A stretch of 20,613 bases of DNA from Paracoccaceae bacterium. Lineage in GTDB: Bacteria; Pseudomonadota; Alphaproteobacteria; Rhodobacterales; Rhodobacteraceae. The stretch's first letter is position 1, and every line of letters starts with the position of its first letter. Made by a program: the position numbers and the translations under genes. The DNA is taken from assembly GCA_015485375.1 (NCBI GenBank), contig WFTU01000170.1:1-20613 (forward strand). Direction: 5' to 3'. This document shows positions 14,087-20,613 of this stretch, in pieces. The notes under the pieces are model-generated. The model searched no databases. It was not told where the DNA came from and worked only from the letters and a program-made list of their open reading frames with translations.

Positions 14087-15130
14087 TTAGCCCTCGCCGG
14101 AAAGAACCTGCTGAAGGGTGGTGGAGCGTATCGGCCGTTTGTAGTAGCGGGCGCGGGATTTCACGAGGTTTTCGAAAATATCGACAGCGCGTTCCGAGGC
14201 CAGAAAATCCTCGGCGGAAATGACATTCTCCGCCGGTGTTCGAATGGCCAGAAGGGTTTTGTAGCCTCCGACGATCTCAAGAGACTGGATGACGCAGTCG
14301 TAGTCGATGTGGTTGGTTTCCCAGCGTTTGCAGGCACGTTCTACAATACTGAGGGGCCCGTCCACCTCTGCGATTTTTTCGATGTCCGCTGACAGCTCAA
14401 CCAGATTGGAGTCTTCCGGCAGGTCATAGCCTTTGCCCAGGATGATCGAGATGAACTGGTTGATCTCGTCTGAGAAATATTTGTTCAGGTTCAGCACGCG
14501 CGCCAGACGTTTGACGGCCAGCAGCCCCATGACCTTCTGCGGCGAGGGATCGTCGAGAAGGCGGTTCATGGTCAGCGCTTTGTTCGGGCTGGCCATGTAG
14601 TCCTTGATCCACTGCAGGAAACCGGCGTCGGAGAGGCCGTAATTTTCCGCTGGGATGGAGTTTACGAGATCGAAACGTCCGTTGTTGAGGGTGTTCCAGA
14701 CAACATTTTCCGCCGCAGCCGGTTCGCCGTACTTTTGCAGGGCGAGGGCATTGCCGATCGGGTCGCGGCCGACGCGATAGCTGAAGATAGCCTCGCCCAG
14801 AGCGGCGAGCTCGGGGTCGGTGAGGCTGAGAAGCCAGTTTGCCGATTCACCGGGATCGCCCGAACGCAGGAGCAGATCGCGTTCCATATCGTCAAGGCCG
14901 GCGACAAAATCGGAATAGCCGCCGGGGACAACATCGCGGTCGATCTGCCCGAGGAGCAACTGCGCGTCTGTATTCCCACCGCGGGCCAGATCGGAGAGTG
15001 TTTCAAGGCTGGCAGCCTCGGGGCCGTTGAGCCAGCTGTCTACCGCACCGTCAGCCGCCGAATTCTGGGCGAATACGTTGCTTGCGGAAAGAAGCAATAC
15101 AGCGCCCGTCACAATCGCTTGGATTTTCAT
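14087..15130 (-). CDS. Secreted protein of unknown function
   Basis: 347 residues with a signal peptide (MKIQAIVTGAVLLLSASNVF, cleavage after AFA). The mature part is acidic and apparently all alpha-helical, with no membrane segment. It has two cysteines close together (ERACKRWETNHIDYDCVI, about residues 267 and 279) that could form a disulfide. Near residues 45-65, LSDLARGGNTDAQLLLGQID recalls a Sel1-like helical repeat, but no full repeat series is visible. GGAG lies 9 bases before the ATG. It follows the PstS-like/OmpA fusion gene by 61 bases and shares its terminator, so the two probably act together in the periplasm. I do not recognise the family. Confidence 0.7.
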   Translation of the reverse strand: MKIQAIVTGAVLLLSASNVFAQNSAADGAVDSWLNGPEAASLETLSDLARGGNTDAQLLLGQIDRDVVPGGYSDFVAGLDDMERDLLLRSGDPGESANWLLSLTDPELAALGEAIFSYRVGRDPIGNALALQKYGEPAAAENVVWNTLNNGRFDLVNSIPAENYGLSDAGFLQWIKDYMASPNKALTMNRLLDDPSPQKVMGLLAVKRLARVLNLNKYFSDEINQFISIILGKGYDLPEDSNLVELSADIEKIAEVDGPLSIVERACKRWETNHIDYDCVIQSLEIVGGYKTLLAIRTPAENVISAEDFLASERAVDIFENLVKSRARYYKRPIRSTTLQQVLSGEG

Positions 15131-15191
15131 TCTTTATTGCTCCGTTTCCGTTTACCATACTTGCAGGTCAACATGAATTTCAACTTCCAAG

Positions 15192-16769
15192 TTATTGCGA
15201 CACTGTCACGTTATCCCGCAGCCATACTTCGACGCGGCGGTTGATGTGGCGTCCGTTCTCGGATTCATTACAGGCCAGCGGGGAAATCTCGCCGAAACCG
15301 AGTGCGCGGATCGGCAAACCGTCAATGGCCCCGCCCGGCAGGGCTTCGAGTAGAGCGCTACGAACTTCTTCGGCGCGCTGTTTGCTGAGACGCAGATTTC
15401 CGGCACCGGCGCCAATGGCGTCGGTGAAGCCGATCAGCAGGACTTCCTTGTTATCATAGTCGCCGGTGGACAGCAGCTGCGCGAGGCGCTGGATGTCATC
15501 CTTGGCACGGGCGTCCAGTTTGGCAGAACCGAGATTGAAGCGATAGGTGATCGACAGGCGATCGGAAGCCATCAGGCTTGCCGTCATTTCGCGCAACTGG
15601 GCGAGGGTCATCTCGACGTCGGTCGGCAGTACCGCGGACAGGTAACGCAGGCCTTGTTCGTCATTGCTCTGGAAGGATGCGCCCAGATCGACGAAACCGT
15701 CGTTGGCGATGGTGATCTGTGCCGGCTCGCTATTGAGGAAGTCGAGGAAACGGGTCAGCTGTGCCGGCGATTCCTGATTGGTCCGGTAGGCATAAAGACG
15801 ACGGGTGAGGGGATATTCCTCGGTTTTGATCGTAAAGGGCGTCGCCGGAACCTGGATGCCGCAAACGCCGCGAATGGCCAGAACCTTGGCATTGCCGACA
15901 TCCGAGAGGCTGGTTACGCCAATGCCAAGCGGGTCGGCAGCCACGGCCTTGGCAATGTCGGCGTCTGTGTCGAGCACTTCGGCGGTGGCGGCAATTTTTG
16001 TGCCGGCAGGTGTCATGACAAGCGTGTCAAAAACCGCGCCTGTGCCGCTGGTTTTGTCGCGGACATACAGGTTGATTTTGGCACTCGGGCCACCGATCTG
16101 AGCCCAGTTGGTAACCTGCCCCGAGAAAATTTTGGCCAGATCCTGTTCCGCGATGGCGCGGAGAGGATTGTTTTTCGAGGTAACGATGACCAGACCGTCG
16201 AGACCGAAAATGATCTGTTGTTCCGGCGAGGTCATATCGCCCAGACCTGCGAGCTGGAAGATAGCGTTTTCTTCGCTGGAAATCGGGCGGGTCAGGACCG
16301 CAAGGCTGGCTTCGCCAGAGAACAGGTCGCGCAGGCCCTGCACGGCACCGTCGGATTTGAGGGTAATCTTGGCCAGCTCGTCGCCGAGTTCGTTGCGCAA
16401 CTGCACCTGTGACGGGCCGTTTGCATCAAGCGACGTCATGGTGTCGCCGCCGATGTCGATTCCGAACTCGAACAGCAGGTCTGCGAAGAGCTTGCCAACC
16501 GCGCTGGAGTCTCCGGAAATGCCGAAACTGGAGGTTTCTGTGGTCGCGGTCGGGCAGGCGTCGCCTTCGCAGGTCACCTGAAACGCGTCGATGGTCAGAT
16601 CGCCAACAATCGTCCTGATTGTATAGGTTTGGCCATCAAAGTCCATGAACTCGCCGCTGAGCGAGGTCGCTCCGTCGAGGCTTTTCAGCGTCACCGTTTG
16701 AGCATTTACGGTGGTAGCCATCCCGATGGCGAGGCCCAACGGAATAAGTTTCTTCATTTGGCGCAGCAT
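15192..16769 (-). CDS. PstS-like substrate-binding domain fused to an OmpA peptidoglycan-binding domain
   Basis: About 525 residues. A signal peptide (LRQMKKLIPLGLAIGMATTV, cleavage after VNA) is followed by an N-terminal region of about 60 residues with a close Cys pair (VTCEGDACP). A PstS-like domain spans about 80-375, with LAKIFSGQVTNWAQIGGP and the anion-loop-like TSGTGAVF. An OmpA C-terminal domain spans about 410-520, with YRFNLGSAKLDARAKDDIQR, FTDAIGAGAGNLRLSKQRAE and the closing NRRVEVWL. The protein is probably periplasmic, held on peptidoglycan. I chose the ATG at 16769 because AGGTGG lies 6 bases upstream; an ATG at 16757 is also possible. No ABC permease or ATPase is nearby, so transport is not implied. 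The ligand (phosphate or another oxyanion) is unproven. Confidence 0.85.
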   Translation of the reverse strand: MLRQMKKLIPLGLAIGMATTVNAQTVTLKSLDGATSLSGEFMDFDGQTYTIRTIVGDLTIDAFQVTCEGDACPTATTETSSFGISGDSSAVGKLFADLLFEFGIDIGGDTMTSLDANGPSQVQLRNELGDELAKITLKSDGAVQGLRDLFSGEASLAVLTRPISSEENAIFQLAGLGDMTSPEQQIIFGLDGLVIVTSKNNPLRAIAEQDLAKIFSGQVTNWAQIGGPSAKINLYVRDKTSGTGAVFDTLVMTPAGTKIAATAEVLDTDADIAKAVAADPLGIGVTSLSDVGNAKVLAIRGVCGIQVPATPFTIKTEEYPLTRRLYAYRTNQESPAQLTRFLDFLNSEPAQITIANDGFVDLGASFQSNDEQGLRYLSAVLPTDVEMTLAQLREMTASLMASDRLSITYRFNLGSAKLDARAKDDIQRLAQLLSTGDYDNKEVLLIGFTDAIGAGAGNLRLSKQRAEEVRSALLEALPGGAIDGLPIRALGFGEISPLACNESENGRHINRRVEVWLRDNVTVSQ

Positions 16770-17036
16770 GTGTTCCACCTTTGATCGAACCCTGGAATTT
16801 ACAGAAAGCACAGATAACTTGTCCGGTTCCCCTGACAGGGAATACATGGACGGAATCGTTAAGATGTTTACGGATACAAAACGACTACTTGGCACATATA
16901 TCGCAAAACCCCGCGCTTGGCCGAGCAGGTTTTTTCACAATACAGGGTTTGTTACATACAGAATTTACGCTGTAAATAGAAAATAATCAACAAAATGCCG
17001 GTATTTTGTCAGGTTTCCGAACATTGTGTATCAATG
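16770..17036. other. AT-rich intergenic region upstream of the PstS-like/OmpA gene
   Basis: 267 bases with no convincing ORF. It holds a palindrome CCCTG-A-CAGGG (16830-16840), a palindrome ATTTAC-GCT-GTAAAT (16963-16977), and the hairpin at 16990-17009 at the end of acr3. The promoter for the minus-strand operon 16769-14087 must lie here, but I cannot choose a -35/-10 pair with confidence. The palindromes look like operator sites. Confidence 0.45.
16990..17009 (-). terminator. Possible weak terminator after acr3
   Basis: ACAAAAT (16990-16996) and ATTTTGT (17003-17009) are perfect 7-base inverted repeats with a 6-base loop, 27 bases beyond the acr3 stop. On the minus strand the stem is followed by TGATTATTTTC. 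The stem is AT-rich, so termination would be weak. Confidence 0.4.
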
Positions 17037-18077
17037 TTACCCGGGCGCGAAAAAGCCGCGCGTGTGCCGGGCCAGAGCAACCAGCGAAAGCATGACCGGG
17101 ACCTCTACCAACACGCCGACGACCGTTGCGAGGGCCGCGCCGGAATTCAGGCCGAACAGGCTGATGGCGACGGCCACTGCGAGCTCGAAAAAGTTCGACG
17201 TTCCGATTAGCGCTGCAGGGGCGGCGATACGGAACGGAACCTTCCAGAAGTAGCCCCAGCCGTAGGCAATGAAGAAAATTCCGTAGCTCTGGATCAGCAA
17301 CGGCACTGCTATCAACAATATTACTGTGGGTTGAGACAATATAGTCGGGGCCTGAAAGCCGAACAGTAACACGACCATTGCCAGCAGGCCCATGATTGAA
17401 AAGGGGGTTATGCGGCTTGTGAATTTGGCGATGCGCACTTCGTCTCCGTCTTTGGCGATATGGCGACGGGTGAAATATCCGGCAACCAGCGGAATAACGA
17501 CATAGAGCGCGACCGACAGGATCAGCGTATCCCAAGGAACAACAATGTCGGTTACACCCAGCAGAAAGGCGGTGATCGGGGCGAAGGCGAATATCATGAT
17601 CAGATCGTTGATGGAGACCTGCACCAGCGTGTAGTTGGCATCACCGTTAACCAGTTTGCTCCAGACAAACACCATTGCTGTGCAGGGGGCCACGCCGAGC
17701 AGGATCATGCCCGCGATGTATTCGCGGGCAGTGTCGGCCTCGACCAGATCGGCAAAAATATACTCGAAAAACAGGATCCCGAGGGCGGCCATTGTGAAGG
17801 GTTTTATCAACCAGTTGACCACCAGCGTGATCGTCAGCCCCTTCGGTTTGCGCCCCACGTCGCGGATGCTGGCGAAATCCACATCGACCATCATCGGATA
17901 GATCATCACCCAGATCAGCACAGCGACGACGAAATTTACCTTGGCAAACTCGAGCGCGGCAACGGCTTGAAAAAGGCCGGGGAACAGGCTGCCAAGAGTG
18001 ACGCCCGCGACGATGGCAAGGCTTACCCAGACGGTAAGGTAGCGGGCAAACAGGCCGATTGGTGCAGGGTTACTCAT
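17037..18077 (-). CDS. acr3: Arsenite efflux permease, ACR3 family
   Basis: A 346-residue inner-membrane protein with about ten helices that exports arsenite. Family marks are GVAPCTAMVFVWSKLVNGD with Cys132 in the middle of a helix (the arsenite-essential cysteine of ACR3 proteins, near Cys129 in Alkaliphilus Acr3), GTSNFFELAVAVA with Glu298 (the second essential residue, near Glu305), VDFASIRDVGRKPKG, and SINDLIMIFAFAP. I chose the ATG at 18077: it overlaps the arsR stop (ATGA) and gives the usual short N terminus, with AAGGA about 9 bases upstream. An ATG at 18104 would add nine residues. It is cotranscribed with and repressed by arsR. The substrate could include antimonite. Confidence 0.94.
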   Translation of the reverse strand: MSNPAPIGLFARYLTVWVSLAIVAGVTLGSLFPGLFQAVAALEFAKVNFVVAVLIWVMIYPMMVDVDFASIRDVGRKPKGLTITLVVNWLIKPFTMAALGILFFEYIFADLVEADTAREYIAGMILLGVAPCTAMVFVWSKLVNGDANYTLVQVSINDLIMIFAFAPITAFLLGVTDIVVPWDTLILSVALYVVIPLVAGYFTRRHIAKDGDEVRIAKFTSRITPFSIMGLLAMVVLLFGFQAPTILSQPTVILLIAVPLLIQSYGIFFIAYGWGYFWKVPFRIAAPAALIGTSNFFELAVAVAISLFGLNSGAALATVVGVLVEVPVMLSLVALARHTRGFFAPG

Positions 18078-18406
18078 GAGGTGGGTTCCTTGGGGGGTTT
18101 GCATGTGGAGGCCGGCGCGCTTTCGTGGATGCAGCAGTTGTCTTGAAGAAAGCCAATAAGGCTTTCGATTGCGTCGGTATTGGCGGCGTAGATCATCGAT
18201 CGACCTTCGCGATGACAGGTCACCAGACCGGCCGATTTCAGATTATTCAGATGGAAGGATAGCGTGTTATGCGGAATTTCGAGGCGTTTGCTGATCTCGC
18301 CTGCAGGCAATCCGTCGCGTCCGTATTCACTCAGGATATTGAACACCTGAAGGCGGGTATCCTGAGCGAGGGCGAGAAAGGATTGGCTGACTTTACTTAT
18401 TTCCAT
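18074..18406 (-). CDS. arsR: ArsR/SmtB-family arsenic-responsive repressor
   Basis: A 110-residue winged-helix repressor: LALAQDTRLQVFNILSEYG, then GEISKRLEIPHNTLSFHLNN as the recognition part, and GRSMIYAANTDAIESLIGFL. Cysteines at 91, 92 and 102 at the C terminus (NCC...TC) match the As(III) site layout of Acidithiobacillus ArsR (Cys95, 96, 102) rather than the CVC site in the DNA-recognition helix of the plasmid type. Cys64 is extra. It is the first gene of arsR-acr3 and overlaps acr3 by 4 bases. No Shine-Dalgarno precedes its ATG, and an in-frame TAG lies 12 bases upstream, so the message may be leaderless. Binding arsenite should release it from the operator over its own start. Confidence 0.93.
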   Translation of the reverse strand: MEISKVSQSFLALAQDTRLQVFNILSEYGRDGLPAGEISKRLEIPHNTLSFHLNNLKSAGLVTCHREGRSMIYAANTDAIESLIGFLQDNCCIHESAPASTCKPPKEPTS

Positions 18407-18440
18407 ATGTCTAGACTAATGGACATAAAGTCGAATGCAA
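18406..18440 (-). promoter_or_regulatory. arsR operator and candidate leaderless promoter
   Basis: TATGTC (18406-18411) and GACATA (18422-18427) are perfect inverted repeats separated by 10 bases, a spacing suited to an ArsR dimer. On the minus strand a -35-like TTGCAT (18440-18435) and a weak -10-like TAGTCT (18418-18413) are 16 bases apart. Transcription would then start at or next to the arsR ATG. The repeat covers the -10 and the start, as expected for repression. Confidence 0.5.
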
Positions 18441-18444
18441 GAAA

Positions 18445-18460
18445 AATGTTCCGTAACATT
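18445..18460. promoter_or_regulatory. Palindrome between arsR and mcd
   Basis: AATGTT and AACATT are perfect 6-base arms around CCGT. The symmetric form suggests an operator for a dimeric regulator of arsR or mcd. As an RNA hairpin it has no U-run, so it is unlikely to be a terminator. Confidence 0.35.
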
Positions 18461-18466
18461 ATTCCA

Positions 18467-18486
18467 ATTGCAAAAAGGATTGCGTA
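18467..18486 (+). promoter_or_regulatory. Candidate short-chain acyl-CoA regulator (PccR/RamB-type) site upstream of mcd
   Basis: ATTGCAAA (18467-18474), four bases, then ATTGCGTA (18479-18486). As I recall, PccR of Rhodobacter sphaeroides, which controls propionyl-CoA use, binds two TTTGCAA(A) boxes spaced by 4 bases. The first box matches 7 of 8 bases, the second 5 of 8. A similar ATTGCGCA follows at 18492-18499. It lies about 110 bases upstream of mcd. Confidence 0.4.
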
Positions 18487-18598
18487 TTTTTATTGCGCAA
18501 GGATTGACGGGCTTGGCGCGACAATTTATGTTCTCGCAGACGCACAAATTTGATTCCGCGCTGCAGCAATCGCAGGCATGAACACAAGGAAACCGCCC

Positions 18599-20260
18599 GT
18601 GTCCCACAGTCGTGAAACCCTGATCCCCAACCTGTTGCCGCTGGCGCTGGAAACCCTGCGGCCGCTCGATACCCTGCTTGAGGAGGCGCGGGTTCTGCTG
18701 GCAGCCGAACTGGGCACGGAGGGGCGGATTTCCGGCAAGGCGCTGGAGCAGGCGCAATTTGCGGCGCACGGGCTGAGCTGGCTGGCCACCTATGTCGATG
18801 CCCTGCGCGAAATGGCGAACTGGGCGAACCGGCTGGATGCCGAAGGCCGCTTTGGCGAGATGGAGGCCCTGATCCTGCAAATCGCCTTTGGCGAATACCT
18901 GTCGCAGCTTTCGGGTGGCATCCCGATGTCGCAGGCGGAAATGGTGCGCCTTGGCGATCTGGGTCTGCATGACACTACCGCGCTGGAAACGCCGGCGGTG
19001 AAAACCCTGATGCGCGGCAACACCGATGCGGCCCGCAAACGGCTGGTGGCGCTGATGATCGAGCGGGACGGGGTCGCGACATTCGGTGACACCGGACTGG
19101 ACGGGGAATACGAGATGATCCGCGACCAGTTCCGCCGCTTTGCCGACGACAAGGTCGTGCCTTTCGCGCATGAATGGCACCTGAAGGACGAGCTGATCCC
19201 GATGGAAATCCTGACCGAGATGGGCGAGCTCGGCGTGTTCGGCCTGACCATCCCCGAGGAATACGGCGGCTTCGGCATGAGCAAAACCGCCATGTGCGTC
19301 GTTTCCGAGGAACTCTCGCGCGGTTACATCGGCGTCGGCTCGCTCGGCACGCGCTCCGAAATCGCGGCCGAGCTTATTCTGGGTGGCGGCACAGAGGAGC
19401 AGAAACACCAGTGGTTGCCGAAAATCGCCAGCGCCGAAATATTGCCGACGGCAGTGTTCACCGAGCCCAACACCGGTTCCGACCTCGGCAGCCTGCGCAC
19501 CCGCGCGGTGCGCGAGGGCGACGACTATGTGGTGACCGGCAACAAGACATGGATCACCCACGCGGCGCGTACCGACGTGATGACCATGCTGGTGCGCACA
19601 GATCCGGCGACCGACAACTACGCCGGCCTCTCCATGCTGCTGGCCGAAAAACCGCGCGGGACCGAGGACAACCCGTTCCCCGCCGAAGGCATGACCGGCG
19701 GCGAGATCGAGGTTCTCGGCTATCGCGGCATGAAGGAATACGAGCTGGGCTTTGACGGCTTCAGGGTAAAGGCCGAAAATCTGCTCGGCGGGGTCGAGGG
19801 GCAAGGGTTCAAGCAGTTGATGCAGACGTTCGAGTCCGCCCGCATCCAGACCGCCGCCCGCGCCATCGGCGTGGCGCAATGCGCGATGGAGCTGGGGATG
19901 AAATACGCGCAGGACCGCAAACAGTTCGGCAAATCCCTGATCGAATTTCCCCGCATTTACAGCAAGTTGGCGATGATGGCGGTAGAGATTATGATCACCC
20001 GCCAGCTCACCTATTTCTCGGCGCGCGAAAAAGACAACGACCGGCGTTGCGATCTGGAGGCCGGCATGGCCAAGCTGCTCGGCGCGCGCGTGGCGTGGAT
20101 GTGTGCCGACAACGCGTTGCAGATCCACGGCGGCAACGGTTTCGCGCTGGAATACCCGATCAGCCGCGTGCTTTGCGATGCGCGCATCCTGAATATTTTC
20201 GAAGGTGCCGCGGAAATCCAGGCACAGGTGATTGCGCGGCGGGTGCTGGAGAAGGGGTAG
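18599..20260 (+). CDS. mcd: (2S)-Methylsuccinyl-CoA dehydrogenase
   Basis: An FAD enzyme of the ethylmalonyl-CoA pathway that oxidises (2S)-methylsuccinyl-CoA to mesaconyl-CoA, used to assimilate acetyl-CoA without isocitrate lyase. About 553 residues, long for an acyl-CoA dehydrogenase because of an N-terminal extension of about 150 residues, a hallmark of Mcd. The core shows TIPEEYGGFG, AVFTEPNTGSDLGSLRTRAV, NKTWITHAARTD, RKQFGKSL and QIHGGNGFALEYPISRV. The catalytic Glu is intact in NIFEGAAEIQ (about residue 535). I prefer the GTG at 18599 because AAGGAA lies 7 bases upstream; the ATG at 18578 has only a weak site and would add seven residues. No other ethylmalonyl-CoA pathway gene is in the window. 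Confidence 0.87.
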   Translation: MSHSRETLIPNLLPLALETLRPLDTLLEEARVLLAAELGTEGRISGKALEQAQFAAHGLSWLATYVDALREMANWANRLDAEGRFGEMEALILQIAFGEYLSQLSGGIPMSQAEMVRLGDLGLHDTTALETPAVKTLMRGNTDAARKRLVALMIERDGVATFGDTGLDGEYEMIRDQFRRFADDKVVPFAHEWHLKDELIPMEILTEMGELGVFGLTIPEEYGGFGMSKTAMCVVSEELSRGYIGVGSLGTRSEIAAELILGGGTEEQKHQWLPKIASAEILPTAVFTEPNTGSDLGSLRTRAVREGDDYVVTGNKTWITHAARTDVMTMLVRTDPATDNYAGLSMLLAEKPRGTEDNPFPAEGMTGGEIEVLGYRGMKEYELGFDGFRVKAENLLGGVEGQGFKQLMQTFESARIQTAARAIGVAQCAMELGMKYAQDRKQFGKSLIEFPRIYSKLAMMAVEIMITRQLTYFSAREKDNDRRCDLEAGMAKLLGARVAWMCADNALQIHGGNGFALEYPISRVLCDARILNIFEGAAEIQAQVIARRVLEKG

Positions 20261-20613
20261 CTACTGCCGTCGCAGACTTTGAACAAGCCGCGCGCGGGCG
20301 GCTGGCAGGTCGCGACGCCCGATTGCGGGCATCAGTTCGGACTGCAAGAAATGTCCCGTTGTCGCCAGAGCGTCGCAAATATCCTTTATGTCCGCCTCGG
20401 GGCTGTCCAGTCGCAGAAAACGGGGCAGGGGGAGCAGGCGGTCGGCCCATTCTCCGGCGGCGGCGCGACTGACTGCGCGGCCCGATTTGGGGGAAACGTA
20501 GCCCAGATCCTGCATCGCGCCCGTCACCGCACATTCCGACAGGTCCATGCCATAGCCCATGTCCGTCAGCAGCGCGTTTTCCCAAAGCGCATAGCGGGCC
20601 GGCCAGTCAATGC
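20261..20613 (-). CDS. recO: DNA repair protein RecO, C-terminal part
   Basis: The last 116 codons of RecO, which loads RecA on SSB-coated DNA in the RecFOR pathway. The gene runs off the right edge. The visible part matches the RecO C-terminal domain: RYALWENALLTDMGYGMDLS, then CAVTGAMQDLGYVSPKSGRA and ADRLLPLPRFL. The alphaproteobacterial form here has a single Cys in the DLSECAVTG region instead of a full zinc site. The stop (TAG) starts one base after the mcd stop on the other strand, so the two genes abut. Confidence 0.88.
   Translation of the reverse strand, partial: IDWPARYALWENALLTDMGYGMDLSECAVTGAMQDLGYVSPKSGRAVSRAAAGEWADRLLPLPRFLRLDSPEADIKDICDALATTGHFLQSELMPAIGRRDLPAARARLVQSLRRQ

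Noticed and set aside
16912..16936. Possible plus-strand terminator ending in TTTTTT near 16930
   Set aside because: The near-palindrome GCTTGGCCGAGC before the T-run does not give a stable stem flush with it, and no plus-strand gene ends upstream.

Overview
The window looks like a chromosomal segment of an alphaproteobacterium of the Rhodobacteraceae (roseobacter-like) type. The basis is a COQ9-family ubiquinone gene divergent from rpsU, a methylsuccinyl-CoA dehydrogenase of the ethylmalonyl-CoA pathway, a fused-permease TAXI-type TRAP transporter, high-GC coding sequence with AT-richer intergenic gaps, and tight gene packing. This is inferred from protein families, not from a database match.

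Layout. 1-1384 (minus): a truncated branched-chain aminotransferase behind a COQ9-family gene. 1413-1760: rpsU with a good sigma-70-like promoter and hairpin terminators. 1800-3253: an arsenate reductase (arsC) convergent with a GT-A-like glycosyltransferase candidate. 3341-3417: tRNA-Arg(CCG), followed by a small membrane protein. 3714-8725: a LysR regulator divergent from three translationally coupled genes for a class III CoA-transferase, an acyl-CoA dehydrogenase homologue without a catalytic glutamate, and a thiamine-diphosphate enzyme. 8865-13005: TAXI binding protein, fused TRAP permease and universal stress protein, with a strong terminator/attenuator after the binding-protein gene. 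13002-13967 (minus): a DUF808 membrane protein. 14087-16769 (minus): a PstS-like/OmpA fusion and a secreted protein of unknown function, ended by a strong terminator. 17037-18406 (minus): arsR and the arsenite exporter acr3. 18599-20260: mcd. 20261-20613 (minus): the 3' end of recO.

The most interesting part is 3714-13005. The acyl-CoA dehydrogenase homologue has neither of the two glutamates the superfamily uses as catalytic base: glycine and glutamine occupy the two positions. It has Arg84 and Gln244 where, as I recall, the 3-sulfinopropionyl-CoA desulfinase Acd of Advenella has Arg84 and Gln246. Its partners, a class III CoA-transferase and a LysR regulator, also match that pathway. I infer a route that activates an imported acid as a CoA thioester and then removes a group (perhaps sulfite) without net oxidation. 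The role of the coupled thiamine-diphosphate enzyme is not explained by the known sulfinopropionate route, so this may be an undescribed variant. The TRAP genes follow on the same strand and could supply the substrate, but a 139-base structured gap separates them, so that link is an inference.

Arsenic genes are split: arsR-acr3 form one operon and arsC lies about 15 kb away. Three convergent gene pairs share interlocked stop codons with a 4-base overlap, and a fourth pair abuts exactly.
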